Below, piece after piece: positions 12,950-24,286 of a stretch of DNA of 64,000 bases. The stretch covers positions 11,160,001 to 11,224,000 of the forward strand of contig OZ316897.1 in assembly GCA_973895155.1 (NCBI GenBank). The letters run 5' to 3'. A model generated the notes under the pieces. The model made no database searches. It saw nothing but the letters and a program-made list of their open reading frames with translations, and was not told where the DNA came from. Made by a program: the position numbers and the translations under genes. Numbering within the stretch: the stretch's first letter is position 1; each line of letters opens with the position of its first letter. This DNA is from Marsupella aquatica (taxonomy: Eukaryota > Marchantiophyta).

Positions 12950-13085
12950 AACAAGACAGAAAAATAAAACCATGAGACACTATCAACACAGGCAAAAAGA
13001 CCCAATAAAGGAAGGGAGGGAAAGAAATACCCAAAAAGACCAACCAGGCCCAACAAGTCAAGGAGTCCCCTACAACAACAAAAAC
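12950..13085 (+). repeat. Dispersed repeat family B, plus copy
   Basis: This contains AAAAAGACCCAATAAAGGAA and related purine-rich text shared with copies near 13250 (-), 19985 (-), 40608 (+) and 54360 (+). Confidence 0.45.
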
Positions 13086-13234
13086 TCCACAAAAAAAGAA
13101 ACCAAGAACTAAAACTTAGTACGGTTAGAGCTTCTTTGCAGGGGGTGAAACGGTTAGTTTTCTAAGGCTTCTAGTAGAATTCCCTTGCTTGACCCTCCTA
13201 TGCAGTTCAGACCAGAGTTCTACCAGGCCCTTCA

Positions 13235-13385
13235 ATTTACCAAAAGGTAGGATTTGGGTTTTTGGTCCTTTGTTGTTCTTGTGTTGGGGCTCAGCTTGGG
13301 TTCTTTGGGCTTTTTGGCTCTTTGTTTGCCTCCCCCCTTGATTGGGTCTTTTGCCTGTCGGATCATGTCTCCTGGTTGAGCCCCG
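13235..13385 (-). repeat. Dispersed repeat family B, minus copy
   Basis: Read on the minus strand it shows GGCAAAAGACCCAATCAAGG followed by GCAAACAAAGAGCC, matching the family B core. With the plus copy about 150 bp upstream it forms an inverted arrangement. Confidence 0.45.
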
Positions 13386-14776
13386 GGTTGAGCAACTTTT
13401 GTGTTTTTGCAGCGTGATACATATAGTTCAGCGCTAGGTATGTCACTAGAATGTAGCCAGCCCTTCGTCTTCTGGCATTTGGCCAGCCCTTCATTTTCAG
13501 GACCTATCTTAACAGATGGCATTCAAACATTGATAGAGAATGTTATGCCACATGCTCATCAGTAAGCACTCTTGAGGCCGAGTAAGACTATTTCATGGAC
13601 ACCAAATTAGTATTATAGCAGAATTAGTGAGTAACACTAATTCATAGGTAGAGCCCAAAATGTCTGCTTCAAATGAGTGTAACACTAATTACAGTGTACA
13701 GTGTAGTTGTTAACAAAAGTAAAGACACCCATATGTTTTGGGTATGCTAGGTCATCAATGTATAAGTAAAGGCATCATATGTTTTTCGTCTTCACACCGG
13801 ACCTATTTTGGGTCATATGGGTTTGCCAGGTGGATCAATGTATAAGTAAAGGCATCCAGATAGTGCAAGAGCCCCCTCCCTGCACCCCTCTTGCATTCTG
13901 TAGCCTTGCCTCCAGGTTGATCCTCAATCGATCCTGTTTTACCCCGCATTATTATTTGCCCTTGGCCCACATGCCCCACCCCTAGATCATGTGGCCCACT
14001 TGCTCGCCGAGAGACACCAAGGACCCCTTCCTACACCAGACCTGTGACCAAACAGGGTTGGTCACAATAGCTGAACTTGTCAATAAGTCCCTAGTGTGAC
14101 AAAATACTAGTAGGAAAGTACTTTCCTCTCCTCACTAAGCCATCATGACAATACAATGGGGCCTAGTTACAACAAGCGTACACGCCATCCTACAAAGTAT
14201 TGCAAATAAATACATCCTGGAGCATTTTTTGGGCCCCCACTGTAACTGCTGAACAAAGTCCAATTGAAATGCTCAGACTAAAGCCACCAAAAGCAGTTTT
14301 TTGACAGAAGTCTTTGTTGTGACGAAGGACCCTCGGGCAGATTATGTTTCACAATAGCATAACGCCACGTTTTATTTGACAACAGCATAATTACCTTAAA
14401 CGATTACCACCTGCTCGAGTCTCCGCTTGTATGCTGATTGCTTGTGCAGGAGAGACAGCTGCACTGAATTTACAAGCAATGCATCTTTCTTCTCCTATTA
14501 CGAAAAAAATGCTCCCCTTGCAATCGTGGACTTGAAGACCCTTCTCGATTGATTGTTTAATAGTCAGTCTTGTTGAAGAATTACTTTGAGAATGAGGCTG
14601 ACGCCAAGAGACATCTCAGTCCAGAACAAGGTGTTGATACTTTTCTCAAGACTTTGCTCCAATCCTTTGGATCCCTTGCAGAGACTCATCCACAAGACAT
14701 TGACTTGATTGCGCTGGATACAATTAATTAGTTGATTATTAACAAAGTGTTGATGCTTGAAGTGGAGTGTAGTCTT

Positions 14777-17700
14777 CTAAAATTCGGCTGATCCAGGAGT
14801 CCTGGGAAATGGAATCACATCTCTAATGTTCTCAATACCAGTGGCAAATTGTACAAGTCTCTCAAAGCCGAGTCCAAATCCTGCATGTGGGACTGTGCCA
14901 TACCGCCGAAGATCAAGATACCACCAGAAACTCTCTTTGCTTAATCCCAAGTCATCCATTCGCTTTTCTAGTACGTCCAACCTTTCTTCACGTTGGCTTC
15001 CCCCTATCAATTCACCCACCCGAGGAACCAGCACATCCATGGCAGCAACTGTCTTTTGATCCTCATTCACTCTCATGTAGAATGCTTTAATATCCTTAGG
15101 ATAATCTGTGACGATCACTGGGGCGCCCTTGAAAGTTTCTTCGGTAAGATAGCGTTCATGTTCACTCTGGAGATCAGATCCCCATTGAACAGGAAACTCA
15201 AATTTCTTCTTGGCTCCCTTGAGAAGTTCGACGGCATCTGTGTAGGTTATCTGTATGAAGTCTTTCTCAGCTACATCTTTGAGCCGAGATATGATTCCTT
15301 TCTCTACCCACTTGTCAAAAAACTCCATGTCTTCTTTGCAATTTTCGAGTACATATTTTACAGCATATTTCAGGTATGCAGTGGCACAAGCCATGTCGTC
15401 CCTCAAATCAGCAAATGCTAGCTCAGGCTCAATCATCCAAAATTCAGCCAGGTGCCGACTGGTATTTGAGTTCTCTGCTCTGAAAGTGGGTCCAAAGGTG
15501 TACACATCAGATAACGATGTTGCATAAACTTCAGCATTCAACTGGCCCGACACGGTCAAAAATGCTGGTTTTCCAAAAAAATCCTGTGACCAATCAAGTA
15601 GGCCATCTTTGGTAGCTGGAATCTCGGTAACCTTTGTGTTCATGTCCAGATGCGAGTTTGGGATCTGCAGAAACCCAGAGGGTCAGTTGTGACATATTCC
15701 TCACTAAATGCTGAGTGGCTACGCTATCCAGCACATCTTTCGAGGGTAAAGATCTGGAAAATTTATTCGTGAGACCCATGCCTACAGTCATGCATCACTT
15801 CGAAAAGAGAACAACAGACCAAATTTATAATTACTCACCAGAGTGGTGACACAAAACTGTTCGCCTGCACCTTCACAGTCTGAGGCTGTAATTATGGGAC
15901 TGGCCACCCATACGAATCCCTTCTGCTGAAAAAACTGATGTGTAGCATACGCCAATGCATTTCTTACTCTAGCAACCTGTCGCCCCACAATAAAACCAAC
16001 TCATAAACAAAGGTCGTGGTAAACGTAGTAGACATAATTCAACGGTCATGCTCCAGAATATTTTGGAATGAGATGACGGCGAGAGATTCAAACAACTAGA
16101 GCCAAGATCATCTCTGTCATTTAGCTATTACAGAAAGAACAATATCCGGTTCTCATAAAAAAAACATTCGGCGAAATTCTGTCCTTACAAGAGGTCATTT
16201 CATCCTCCTCGTACACATTAACGGCACGGAGAGCATACCAGATGAAAAGGAGTGTTAGTTCGCAATCATACCAACCCGATAACCACTTAATGCTTAAAAA
16301 AGGTTTCTAATTGAAGCAACGTACAGCACCAAAAGTGTTGGTTCGTGGTCGCATGTGTGCAATCGTCCTTAAATATTCTCGACTCAGCCTTTTTTTCTGG
16401 ACTGGGAAAGTTGTGGCATCACTCCCACCAATCTGAATCACCAGAACATTTGAAGAAATAAGAATCGTCAAATTTTCTGGTCAAGCTCAGGCCCTCAACC
16501 TAACAGTCAGGAGCCAGGTTGAGCACAGATTCAAATGCCTACATAAAACAATCGTAGCTACAACACCACAATACCACTGCTTCTGTAAGGGATGATAAGT
16601 ACTCACTCTAGATTCTCATATATGGAGGTAATTTACCGCTGGCATCGCAATTCTCAAACTGAAATTAACTTTACCGGGTGCCATGTTGCCGTGAGGAAAG
16701 TCAACAATACATCCAAAACGCATGAATTTCCAAGATCGAGTGAATTCACAAGGGTGTGAAACATCAATAAGGGTCCTTTAAAGAGAAAAGAAACGCACAA
16801 GAGTAACTTTTGCTGCCTTCAATTCCACTTTCTGCTTGGATCCTAAGCTTGCAATCAGTTCCCCTTCCACAGCCACAGATGCTCCAGTTGTTACCAGGCC
16901 AGATTCTATCTGCCAAAAGCAGTCACGATTAGTTGCTGTCAACAACCCGTTACTAGAGAAGATAAATTCAACTAAGACATAGTAATGCACATATCAATCA
17001 ATTCGATACACCCACTAATGAACAGACTAAGACAAAAAATCATCACAGAGCGATATTGTAAAATTCAAAAAATCGTTACTAAATCGCGCAGCAGAGGGTG
17101 AACGGACATACCGTGTCATACCCTTCGGCATCTGAATTGACCACAATTTGAAGATTGGAAAGCGTTGACCCATCATTCACCTAGTGGAATGCAAAGTTAA
17201 AGTCAAGCTCAATACCTCAATACCTCATTCAGAAAACTTGTAGAGTATGTGCAGAGATCAAGAACTCTCATGCACCCAAATATGCTCCAGTACTTCCTGG
17301 CAAGCGGGTGGAATTAACTTGACCTTTAAAAAGCTAATTAAGCACCCGTAGTATTAATTGGCACTACACATTGACGTCTGCTTTCGGTAAAGTAAAATGC
17401 AACGTAGCGTACACGGGAAAGAAGGAAAGGAGAGAAGAGGGGAATCAAAATCTACACACCTCGATGAATGAGAAAGTTTTTTGCAAGCGACAGGTGCGGA
17501 CCCAGCCGCGCACCACCATTGTCTCGCCCACTCTCGCCAGTCCCTCATCAGGAGCTCCTTTGATGTCCGAGATGCGAAGCCTGCTCTGAAACTCCGGAAC
17601 AGAGAGACTAAACTTTCTCCTCTCTTCGCCATCATCTGCTGCGGCTGCCGAATTCTTCTGTTCAGTCTCAGCCACCTTCGCACTCACCGAAAGCTTCCGC

Positions 17701-18089
17701 ACCCTAAACCCCGCATTCCCAATTCCCTCATGGAACAGACATCCATCAACGGCAGAACGCTGCTCCACGAGCCTCCGAGACCCGAAATCCTTCCACTTGA
17801 GAGGTTTCCCAACAGCAGTGCGAAGCGATGAAGCCTTAGCAGCGGCAGGACCGGAAGAGGAGGAGTAAGAGGAAGAGGAAGAAGAGGAAGAAGAGGAGCG
17901 AGAGGGGGGGGAAGCAGACGAGGAGAGATTGAGAAACTGTGAGAGAGGGACGAGGATGGGAAGAGTGTGGCGGTGGCAGTGGCGCGACGTCGAGAAGAGC
18001 GAGGAGGACGAGCGGGTGTAATAGAGGTGCGCGGAGTGGGCGGCCACTGTCGTCGCTGCTGTGCAGCAGCTCGCGCCCGCCATGGCCAT
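14777..18089 (-). CDS. NS1: Asparaginyl-tRNA synthetase, chloroplast/mitochondrial
   Basis: Class II aminoacyl-tRNA synthetase charging tRNA-Asn in organelles. Six minus-strand exons, all phase 0: 18089-17460, 17180-17112, 16909-16799, 16432-16325, 15976-15839 and 15664-14777, giving 647 aa. The first about 130 residues are Ser/Ala/Arg-rich, as expected of a targeting peptide. The OB-fold tRNA-binding domain follows ([10 protein letters not shown], about 190-300), then [12 protein letters not shown] and [10 protein letters not shown]-like text in exon 4. Motif 2 (FRAENSN) is at about 413 and motif 3 (GFGLGFER) at 614-621, followed by the conserved DVIPFPR ending. It matches the bacterial-type organellar AsnRS of plants (Arabidopsis At4g17300, recalled). 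The second in-frame ATG is two codons downstream; I keep the first. A CT/GA microsatellite lies in the leader. Confidence 0.95.
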
Positions 18090-18124
18090 CGCTCGATCTC
18101 CAATTTCTCCCGTGCTGTGCTCTG

Positions 18125-18149
18125 TTCTCTCTCTCTCTCTCTCTCTCTG
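18125..18149. repeat. (CT)n microsatellite
   Basis: About 12 dinucleotide units in the leader or proximal promoter of the minus-strand synthetase gene, where they read as (GA)n. GA tracts are common in plant core promoters and leaders, so a regulatory role is possible but only inferred. Confidence 0.85.
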
Positions 18150-18367
18150 TCTTTCAATTGTTCCACGATGTTCGCAAATCCTCTGTTGGGGCCCAAATCG
18201 TCCTCATTTCTGTCCTCTCAATTGTCGTCTCCTCTGTTTCGAAAGCTGCTCTGGGATTTGGGTCACCCCAAAACCGGTGAGGGCCGAATTCGGAGGCGGC
18301 CCTCACCCCCACTCCCTCCATGCCCTCAGCCCCAGAAGCCACCATCCAGGGCATTAGGTGTCAAAAC

Positions 18368-18665
18368 CATAAGTGAGGTAGGGCCAAAAACATAATCTGA
18401 TTTTATGGGTTACCTAAAGGTACAAAAACTTTTTGGGTTACCTACATATATGCCACGCAAGGATCAGGATCAGATGTCCAAAAATTCACAGCCATAAGAC
18501 TTTGCTTGTGGGATTGCTTTGACACTCCCTATTATGGCTCATCATGATAGGGTATGTCGGACTATCACTGAGGTATGGCCAAGGACATAAAATGACTTTA
18601 TGGCCCAAGAAAAAACCTTATAGACTACCTATGTATATGCCCTGAAAGGATCAGACGTCCAAATG
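18368..18665. repeat. Diverged tandem duplication, about 196 bp apart
   Basis: GTGAGGTAGGGCCAAAAACATA at 18373 is echoed by CTGAGGTATGGCCAAGGACATA at 18569. Both copies end with a GGATCAGA(T/C)GTCCAAA block (18468 and 18648). The copies differ by many substitutions and small indels. Confidence 0.65.
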
Positions 18666-19984
18666 AATACCTTGATTATGGTATGCTAGAATTTACTCTT
18701 AGGTCTAGAGGTACAATTGTACCGTACTTAAGGCTAACCTTAGTCGCAGACTTGGTTAGGTTAGTCATGTTGTGCACACTCTATAACTAAGCGGTGTTTG
18801 CTTGGAGAGTGGGAACTCAGGCTCATTGTTACGGAGCTAGTTGAGAGATAGAGAGAGCTTACGTTGTGGATGCTTGGTATGGCCAGTCGGCCTAGAGTGC
18901 AATTAAGCTCATGTGTGTTCCCGTGGACGTAGCCTCATGTGAAGGTGAATCACGTATCTCTTTGTGTCGACTCTTGTGCGTTGGATGGTTCATGGGCTTG
19001 CCATTACGATTGTCGTCTATGCTCAACATGATAGTGCCTTGACACACCCTAATATATATGGTGATAAAAGCAACTTCAATGGTTTGACAGCCATGGAAGT
19101 CCCCCAATAGCAGGTGCCTGGTGAAACTATAGGAACTCCATGGGTGAAGCAAACAATTGTTAGCCGTAGGAGCAACGCTGGTTTTCAGTGCTTGCTGCCA
19201 GGCAGGTTTCCGTGCTAGATGCTGCTATATCCTGGCCTTGATGACACCCAATTGATTTGCAGGTTCGTGGAGGGGCACTACCTTGCGTCCAACAGTCTGC
19301 CCAAAAAATGGAGGTCTTGAGGTTGGATATATGGTGGCCGTCACAAAAATTGGAGAGGCATTGCCATGGAAGGTCGCTAGGAACACTTTGCCCCAACTAC
19401 CAAAAGTGGCGGTTGCAGGCCCAAAAGCAAGCACCACTGGATATGCTCTAAGAGCCTTCCCACCCATGACCTCCATTAAAGCCCTGCATTGGCCACACTA
19501 ACAAGTCCTTTGGTGGTTGGGCCTATGGGGAGGTAACTGGGCTGGCAGTGACACTGATGGGTTTCAGCATATCATGCCCCTACCAATAAAGGCATGTTGA
19601 CATCACTACACACTTGTCAATAATCCATCATTGCATGTGTCTACTTACCCGTGGTTTGCACTTATGTGTCTGTTATCTCATGCAACCCAATTTGCACTTA
19701 CAAAAACTGCAAGAAAAGTTGCAAGTACATATGAAAAGGATGGAAATATTGGGGAAGAAATCTCCACCTTGCAGTTAAAAACACTTTTGCACTTATCACT
19801 ATCTTGGACAGACTATGTCCAGGTTTGCAAACCCCACTGCACATAATTGGGTTTTGTTCCTCTGCCCTAACCCAGAGTGAGAAAAACATTTCAAGGATTT
19901 AAAACGAACCCAAAATATTTTGTCAGAAGAGCCCAAATTCAATAATGGTTTATTTATTAAACCGTCCCAGATGGCGCTACTGCT

Positions 19985-20115
19985 CTTCAACCATGGGGAC
20001 TCCTGGCTTTGCTCTTGGGCTCTTTGGTCTTCCATGTTTTTACCTTGTTCTCTTCCCTTTATTGGCTCTCTGCCTTTGGGATCCTCTCTCCGGGGTTGGG
20101 GTTTTAGTTCTTTGC
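19985..20115 (-). repeat. Dispersed repeat family B, minus copy
   Basis: On the minus strand it reads GGATCCCAAAGGCAGAGAGCC, then AATAAAGGGAAGAGAACAAGG and GGAAGACCAAAGAGCCCAAG. The last block is nearly identical to text at about 40815, so this is the clearest inter-copy match in the family. Confidence 0.6.
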
Positions 20116-21174
20116 TGCACTCTGATGTACATTAAGGATGGCAAAATTCTGACCAACAGCTATGGTTAGCTAGAATTTACAAGTAACAGACAATGCTAAA
20201 TGTGGATTGTTACATGGATACCCTTGGATTGAACACCCTCAAAGTGCTTGGAACTCTAAAGATAGGTTAGCAAGATACACCCACAACTCAGCTTGCAGCC
20301 TTCCCAATGGATGTATTGTATGATTGAGGAGACAAGAAGTTTTGCTAGCCAGGAGAGTATTTTTAGCACTCACAACTGATGTTCTATGTCTTTTGATTTT
20401 GCTGACTTTTGTATTTCTAGTGCATCTCTAAGACTCCATAAAGCCAGCCAGTTGACTGGCCCAAAAACAGTTTCAAAATTGGGTTTTAATAAGGTTTTGG
20501 CTATAGCTAAAGGACTCAGTTTGCTGGCGAAGTGGAGTTTTTCGCTAGTAACAGGAAATATTTCCCTGGTTGTTGGCACACTGTAATTACCCGAACCAAT
20601 GGCCTGTGGTTGTCTTGCAGGTTATATTTGGCCTATGTAAGTTGCAGCCCAACTCACCTTATAACTCTTATTGTGTAACGCACATTTACGAATTTTGCGG
20701 TCTCTCGTATCCAAACTGATGCTCAGACCACTTTAACCTAAGGATTCCTATGAACCAAGCCTGCAGAGCTTTCATCCAAATGAAAAGTGTTATCTCAGAA
20801 AGGTACCCCTCAATCTGTTCTTCCTCCACCTACTTTCTAAACTTCTCGAGGGCAACTTACTTATAATCAGGTTTTGTATGCCCTGTGATTCGACTTTCGT
20901 TTTGACTCTCGATTGATGGAGTGAGTTGACGAAGAGTGTATTTTGATAGCTCTCTAAAGTCTTGTACCACTGCAATTATATAGGCAGTGTGCATTACAAG
21001 ATACAGAAAAATCCCATATACTTATGGCTGGCTGGAGTCAAATGGATCTTATGCACAAGACAAAGATGAGCCAAACCACAATCAGGCACGGCAATTTCAT
21101 CGTTTTGATCCAAATGGGGAGAAGCAATGTGGAGAAGGCTCAGTAGGAACACAAATCCCCTTCATCAGATCAGC

Positions 21175-21202
21175 TAACCCTAAACCCTAAACCCTAAACC
21201 CT
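21175..21202. repeat. Interstitial CCCTAAA telomere-type array
   Basis: About four consecutive CCCTAAA units, the Arabidopsis-type plant telomere repeat. Short arrays of this kind occur as telo-box promoter elements of translation-related genes and as scars of break repair. No gene start is close enough to choose between the two. Confidence 0.85.
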
Positions 21203-22300
21203 GTAATTCCAGTACCAATCCCGTTGCTGATTGATCTGTATTTCGGCTCATCCATCTTGACAGAGTCCAAACTGTCGTAGATCAGACTTCGGAGGCATTT
21301 TGCGACCGGGTTGCAGCGCATCGATAACGAATTACCTCTCAGTTCTGATGGGTGAGATTGACCCTCAGTTCAATTACTGTTGTTTGGTCCAGCTAGAAGG
21401 TTCTGGACATCACAAATGATGCCTCTCGAATGAGGTTTGATCTTGTGATATCCCTTGATGTTGGTTTTTCCTTGATTTGCAGGGAGTCCCAAGAGGTTTC
21501 GGTCAGGCTACCAATCTCAACCTGGATGAGTCTCACGAACGAGTTTATTCTACCAAGGTTTCTATCCTGATCAAGATTTTTTTCATGCACGTGTATGTAT
21601 TAAGATCGACCAGGAGGACAGACCTTGGCGACCATCGACAAAAAATTGTCAGTACATGGTTTGTATTCTAATGTAAACACTGGTAACGTAGACCGAATCC
21701 CCGGATCCTAAGTCCAATGTTTGATTGACTGACGGACTCTATGCAATAAATGGACTGCAGCACCAAGCAGTCAGAAGAGATTCGAGGGGACAGACCCAAA
21801 CACTGGCGAACCTCACAAGCTGTTTACACAGCACAGCAAGTCCACGAGTCTGCTGGAGGTAGTAGCAATAACTTTTGTCTCCTGTAATCTAGTAGCATTT
21901 CATTCCTTGAAATTCTGAGAGGAAACTCCTCGTCATCCTCTCCTCTCCTCGTCTCCATTGTTTTGCTAAGCTCCACGAGGTCCATTCCAAGTCACATCTC
22001 ATACCAATGTTGTCATAATTAGGTGAAGCAAGCAGTAACTCCTCAAAGTGCCCTCAGATGACTTGCAATACTGGACTTCGCCTTACTGACACCAGTAGAT
22101 TGATTTCTTCCATTTCGGAACTCTATGCCAAAATTTATCTACCTGGTAAAATGAGTCCTATATCTAATTTGCACATGTCTTTCTGTGTTGTCTCAGGAAA
22201 ATCTCTCAACCTGCTATGGGGTGATCCCCTGTATTCAGCAAGGAAAGCAGATAAGCGATTGAGGGGGCCGAAGAGGGTTTCGAGCAATGTGTTCCTTTGA

Positions 22301-23230
22301 ATGGCTTCTATTGTGAGGCATTCCTCCCCTCAAATCACTTCCCACTTGCATCGACTTGCTGTTCTGCATGAATTGTCGAGCCTTCTGCCCAATCCGTTAC
22401 TTACACGGTCTACACATCACTTGTACACAAGATCTTCTTCAATAATTGTCAGCAAGGTCTTGTGTGGTATGCAGGACAATTTGGCTCGAAAGGGTTCTTT
22501 CTTGGACGGCGGTAAACTAGAGCACTTGCTCCAAAGTATTTCAGACGGCAATGTGCAGGTATGGCAGGTACGCCAGGTATGGCATTGGTTGCTTTGGGAT
22601 TTGAAAGGAAGAAACTCTGATATGTTTTCCTCTCAAAACTTGTAGTTTTAATTTTCAAGTTTGGATGGCAAAGCTGGGGTTAATTCTTAAAAGAGTGCGG
22701 CAATTCTGAATGCTTAATGCAGGAGGTAGTGACACTGGAGAAGATATGCTGCTGCTATGCTTCTAGGAATATCTCCAACTGTTACGTTGAGCTCAGATTC
22801 GTCTGCCCGGGTAAGGTTTCCTTAACAGAGCCTTTGCCTAGTGAATTTTCATTCCTTAGCCGAAGGGGAAGGAAAGACGAGGCTTGAAATTTAAGGGCTC
22901 TGCAAGATTGCGCTACTTAGACTGAATTGAACGTTTGTCAAACAGGTAAGACATATTTCTCACAACTTTACTATTTTAGGCTTTCTATTTCCAGCACGGG
23001 AACGGAACTCACTCGATGGAAATTTTGGACATGGACCGTCTTATGCAACACTCCACAGCCAGGTATGATTAATTTTGTATCCATGTCATTTTGTTGGATT
23101 ATGATGGGACAAACGATCTTGAATACATTTTGAACAAAGACTTTGGATTTGCAGGCTTCACCCGTCCTCCTCCGGTGTGATTGGAATTGGCAACAGCATT
23201 TGTTCTTGTACAAGGCCCTCAGGTAATAAG
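22301..23230 (+). CDS. Possible start of an unidentified, perhaps decayed, gene
   Basis: An ATG at 22301 opens 86 codons that end at a clean GT donor (CAG then GTATGG, exon end 22558). The translation starts with a Ser/His/Leu/Arg-rich organelle-type leader (MASIVRHSSPQITS) and ends in GGKLEHLLQSISDGNVQ. Downstream acceptor-donor pairs frame possible exons at about 22723-22801, 22996-23062 and 23155-23221, but I cannot join them into a sequence that matches any family. It may be a real gene with exons I misread, or a broken copy. Function unknown. Confidence 0.3.
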
Positions 23231-24286
23231 AGTGGAGCAATTTCAACGTCATGATTACCTACTTTTAAACAAAAATCCGTGTTCCAGCACAACGGTGTGA
23301 CGTTCATCTTGCATAAATTTCCTCCTATAAGACTTATGTGATGAAGACTTGAATTGCAAGTTTGATACTTTTTCATCTCCAAGGAAGCACAGGGAGGGGC
23401 GAGAGCGCTGTCACATTCATTTCATATGTATCTACTCTCAATGGATCTATAGAGCCATTAACAAGAATTCTGGATAGGCTTTCTTTCTGAATTGTTGTCT
23501 CTTTTCAAAACCCTGAGATCGTTCTGCCAGGCTATAGTTAGAAAGTTTAGGCAACATACAAATGAACGCCTGTCAAGGTGCCCTGAGAGTCTATCCTATA
23601 AACAAACCAAGGATATTACGTGACTGCTTCATGAAGTTTTTCAGGGCCAATTCGATAGGCTGTAGACTCTGTCCTTTCTATGCTTACAGTGGGTTACCGG
23701 ACTGTGAACGAGCTTATTGATACTTACAGCTACCTGGATATACCTTTCACAATTATTTCAGTATTATATTCTAAGATTATTGCGTTCTTGACAGAAAGCT
23801 GCTACTCTCAATTGAAAAGGAGTCAAATAACTTTTGCAAGTTATTTATACCAAAGATCACAGCAGAGCAAGGGAGGCAAGAAAATACATCTCTATACGGA
23901 GGTAGGCATGCACCTAGCCGTAGGACTCGCGAGAGTTACCCGTCTGCTATATATAACATTTCATTGTAGACATTTCGTTGTGTTATATGGTCCTTAAGAA
24001 ATAAGAACAAACTCGTTGCACCTCGTGGAATGTCCTGGATTTTATCCTGGTATTAGTCAGGCTTTCCAAATCTGATCGTGGGTTGTGGTGCTGACAGAGG
24101 AAGCCCAGAGCACTTGAGTTCAATCATAAGATCACAAGGAAAGCACTTTGGGTGGATGTATGGTCAACTCCAGCATGGGTGAAGGCAAGGGCGAATTTAA
24201 TCACTAAATGCAGATTGCAATCTCGTGTTAGTTATGGCACGAGAGATTGGTCTGAAGTCACTGCACAAGGGAATGGCAGTCGGCAC
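23231..24286. other. Intergenic or 5' leader of the PPR gene
   Basis: I see no recognised coding text. The frame of the PPR gene stays open upstream to 24095, where CTGACAG resembles a splice acceptor, so a non-coding or short coding first exon may lie in this stretch. Confidence 0.45.

Larger units (their letters stand above)
11771..14776. other. Intergenic stretch, repeat-bearing
   Basis: Upstream of EMC5 lies a TCG-type trinucleotide run. A short duplication (CATAGTGAGTAGGG twice near 12089-12120) follows. Two copies of a dispersed repeat family lie near 12950 and 13250. ATGTATAAGTAAAGGCATC occurs twice near 13757 and 13837. About 14200-14776 is the 3' flank of the minus-strand synthetase gene. 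I see no coding region that I can defend. Confidence 0.5.
18090..22300. other. Repeat-rich intergenic stretch
   Basis: About 18090-18350 is the promoter region of the synthetase. The rest holds a diverged duplication (18368-18665), a family B repeat on the minus strand (about 19985-20110), a telomere-type array (21175) and AT-rich filler. Short open frames at 19225-19501, 20386-20586 and 20987-21190 have no recognisable homologue. I see no supported gene. Confidence 0.5.

Noticed and set aside
17684-18196. Frames on both strands over the synthetase leader
   Set aside because: Arg/Pro/Ser-rich translations of the transit-peptide DNA and the (CT)n tract; the AsnRS frame accounts for the region.
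19225-19501. Overlapping 64-83 aa frames on both strands
   Set aside because: Both strands are open and neither translation resembles a known family.
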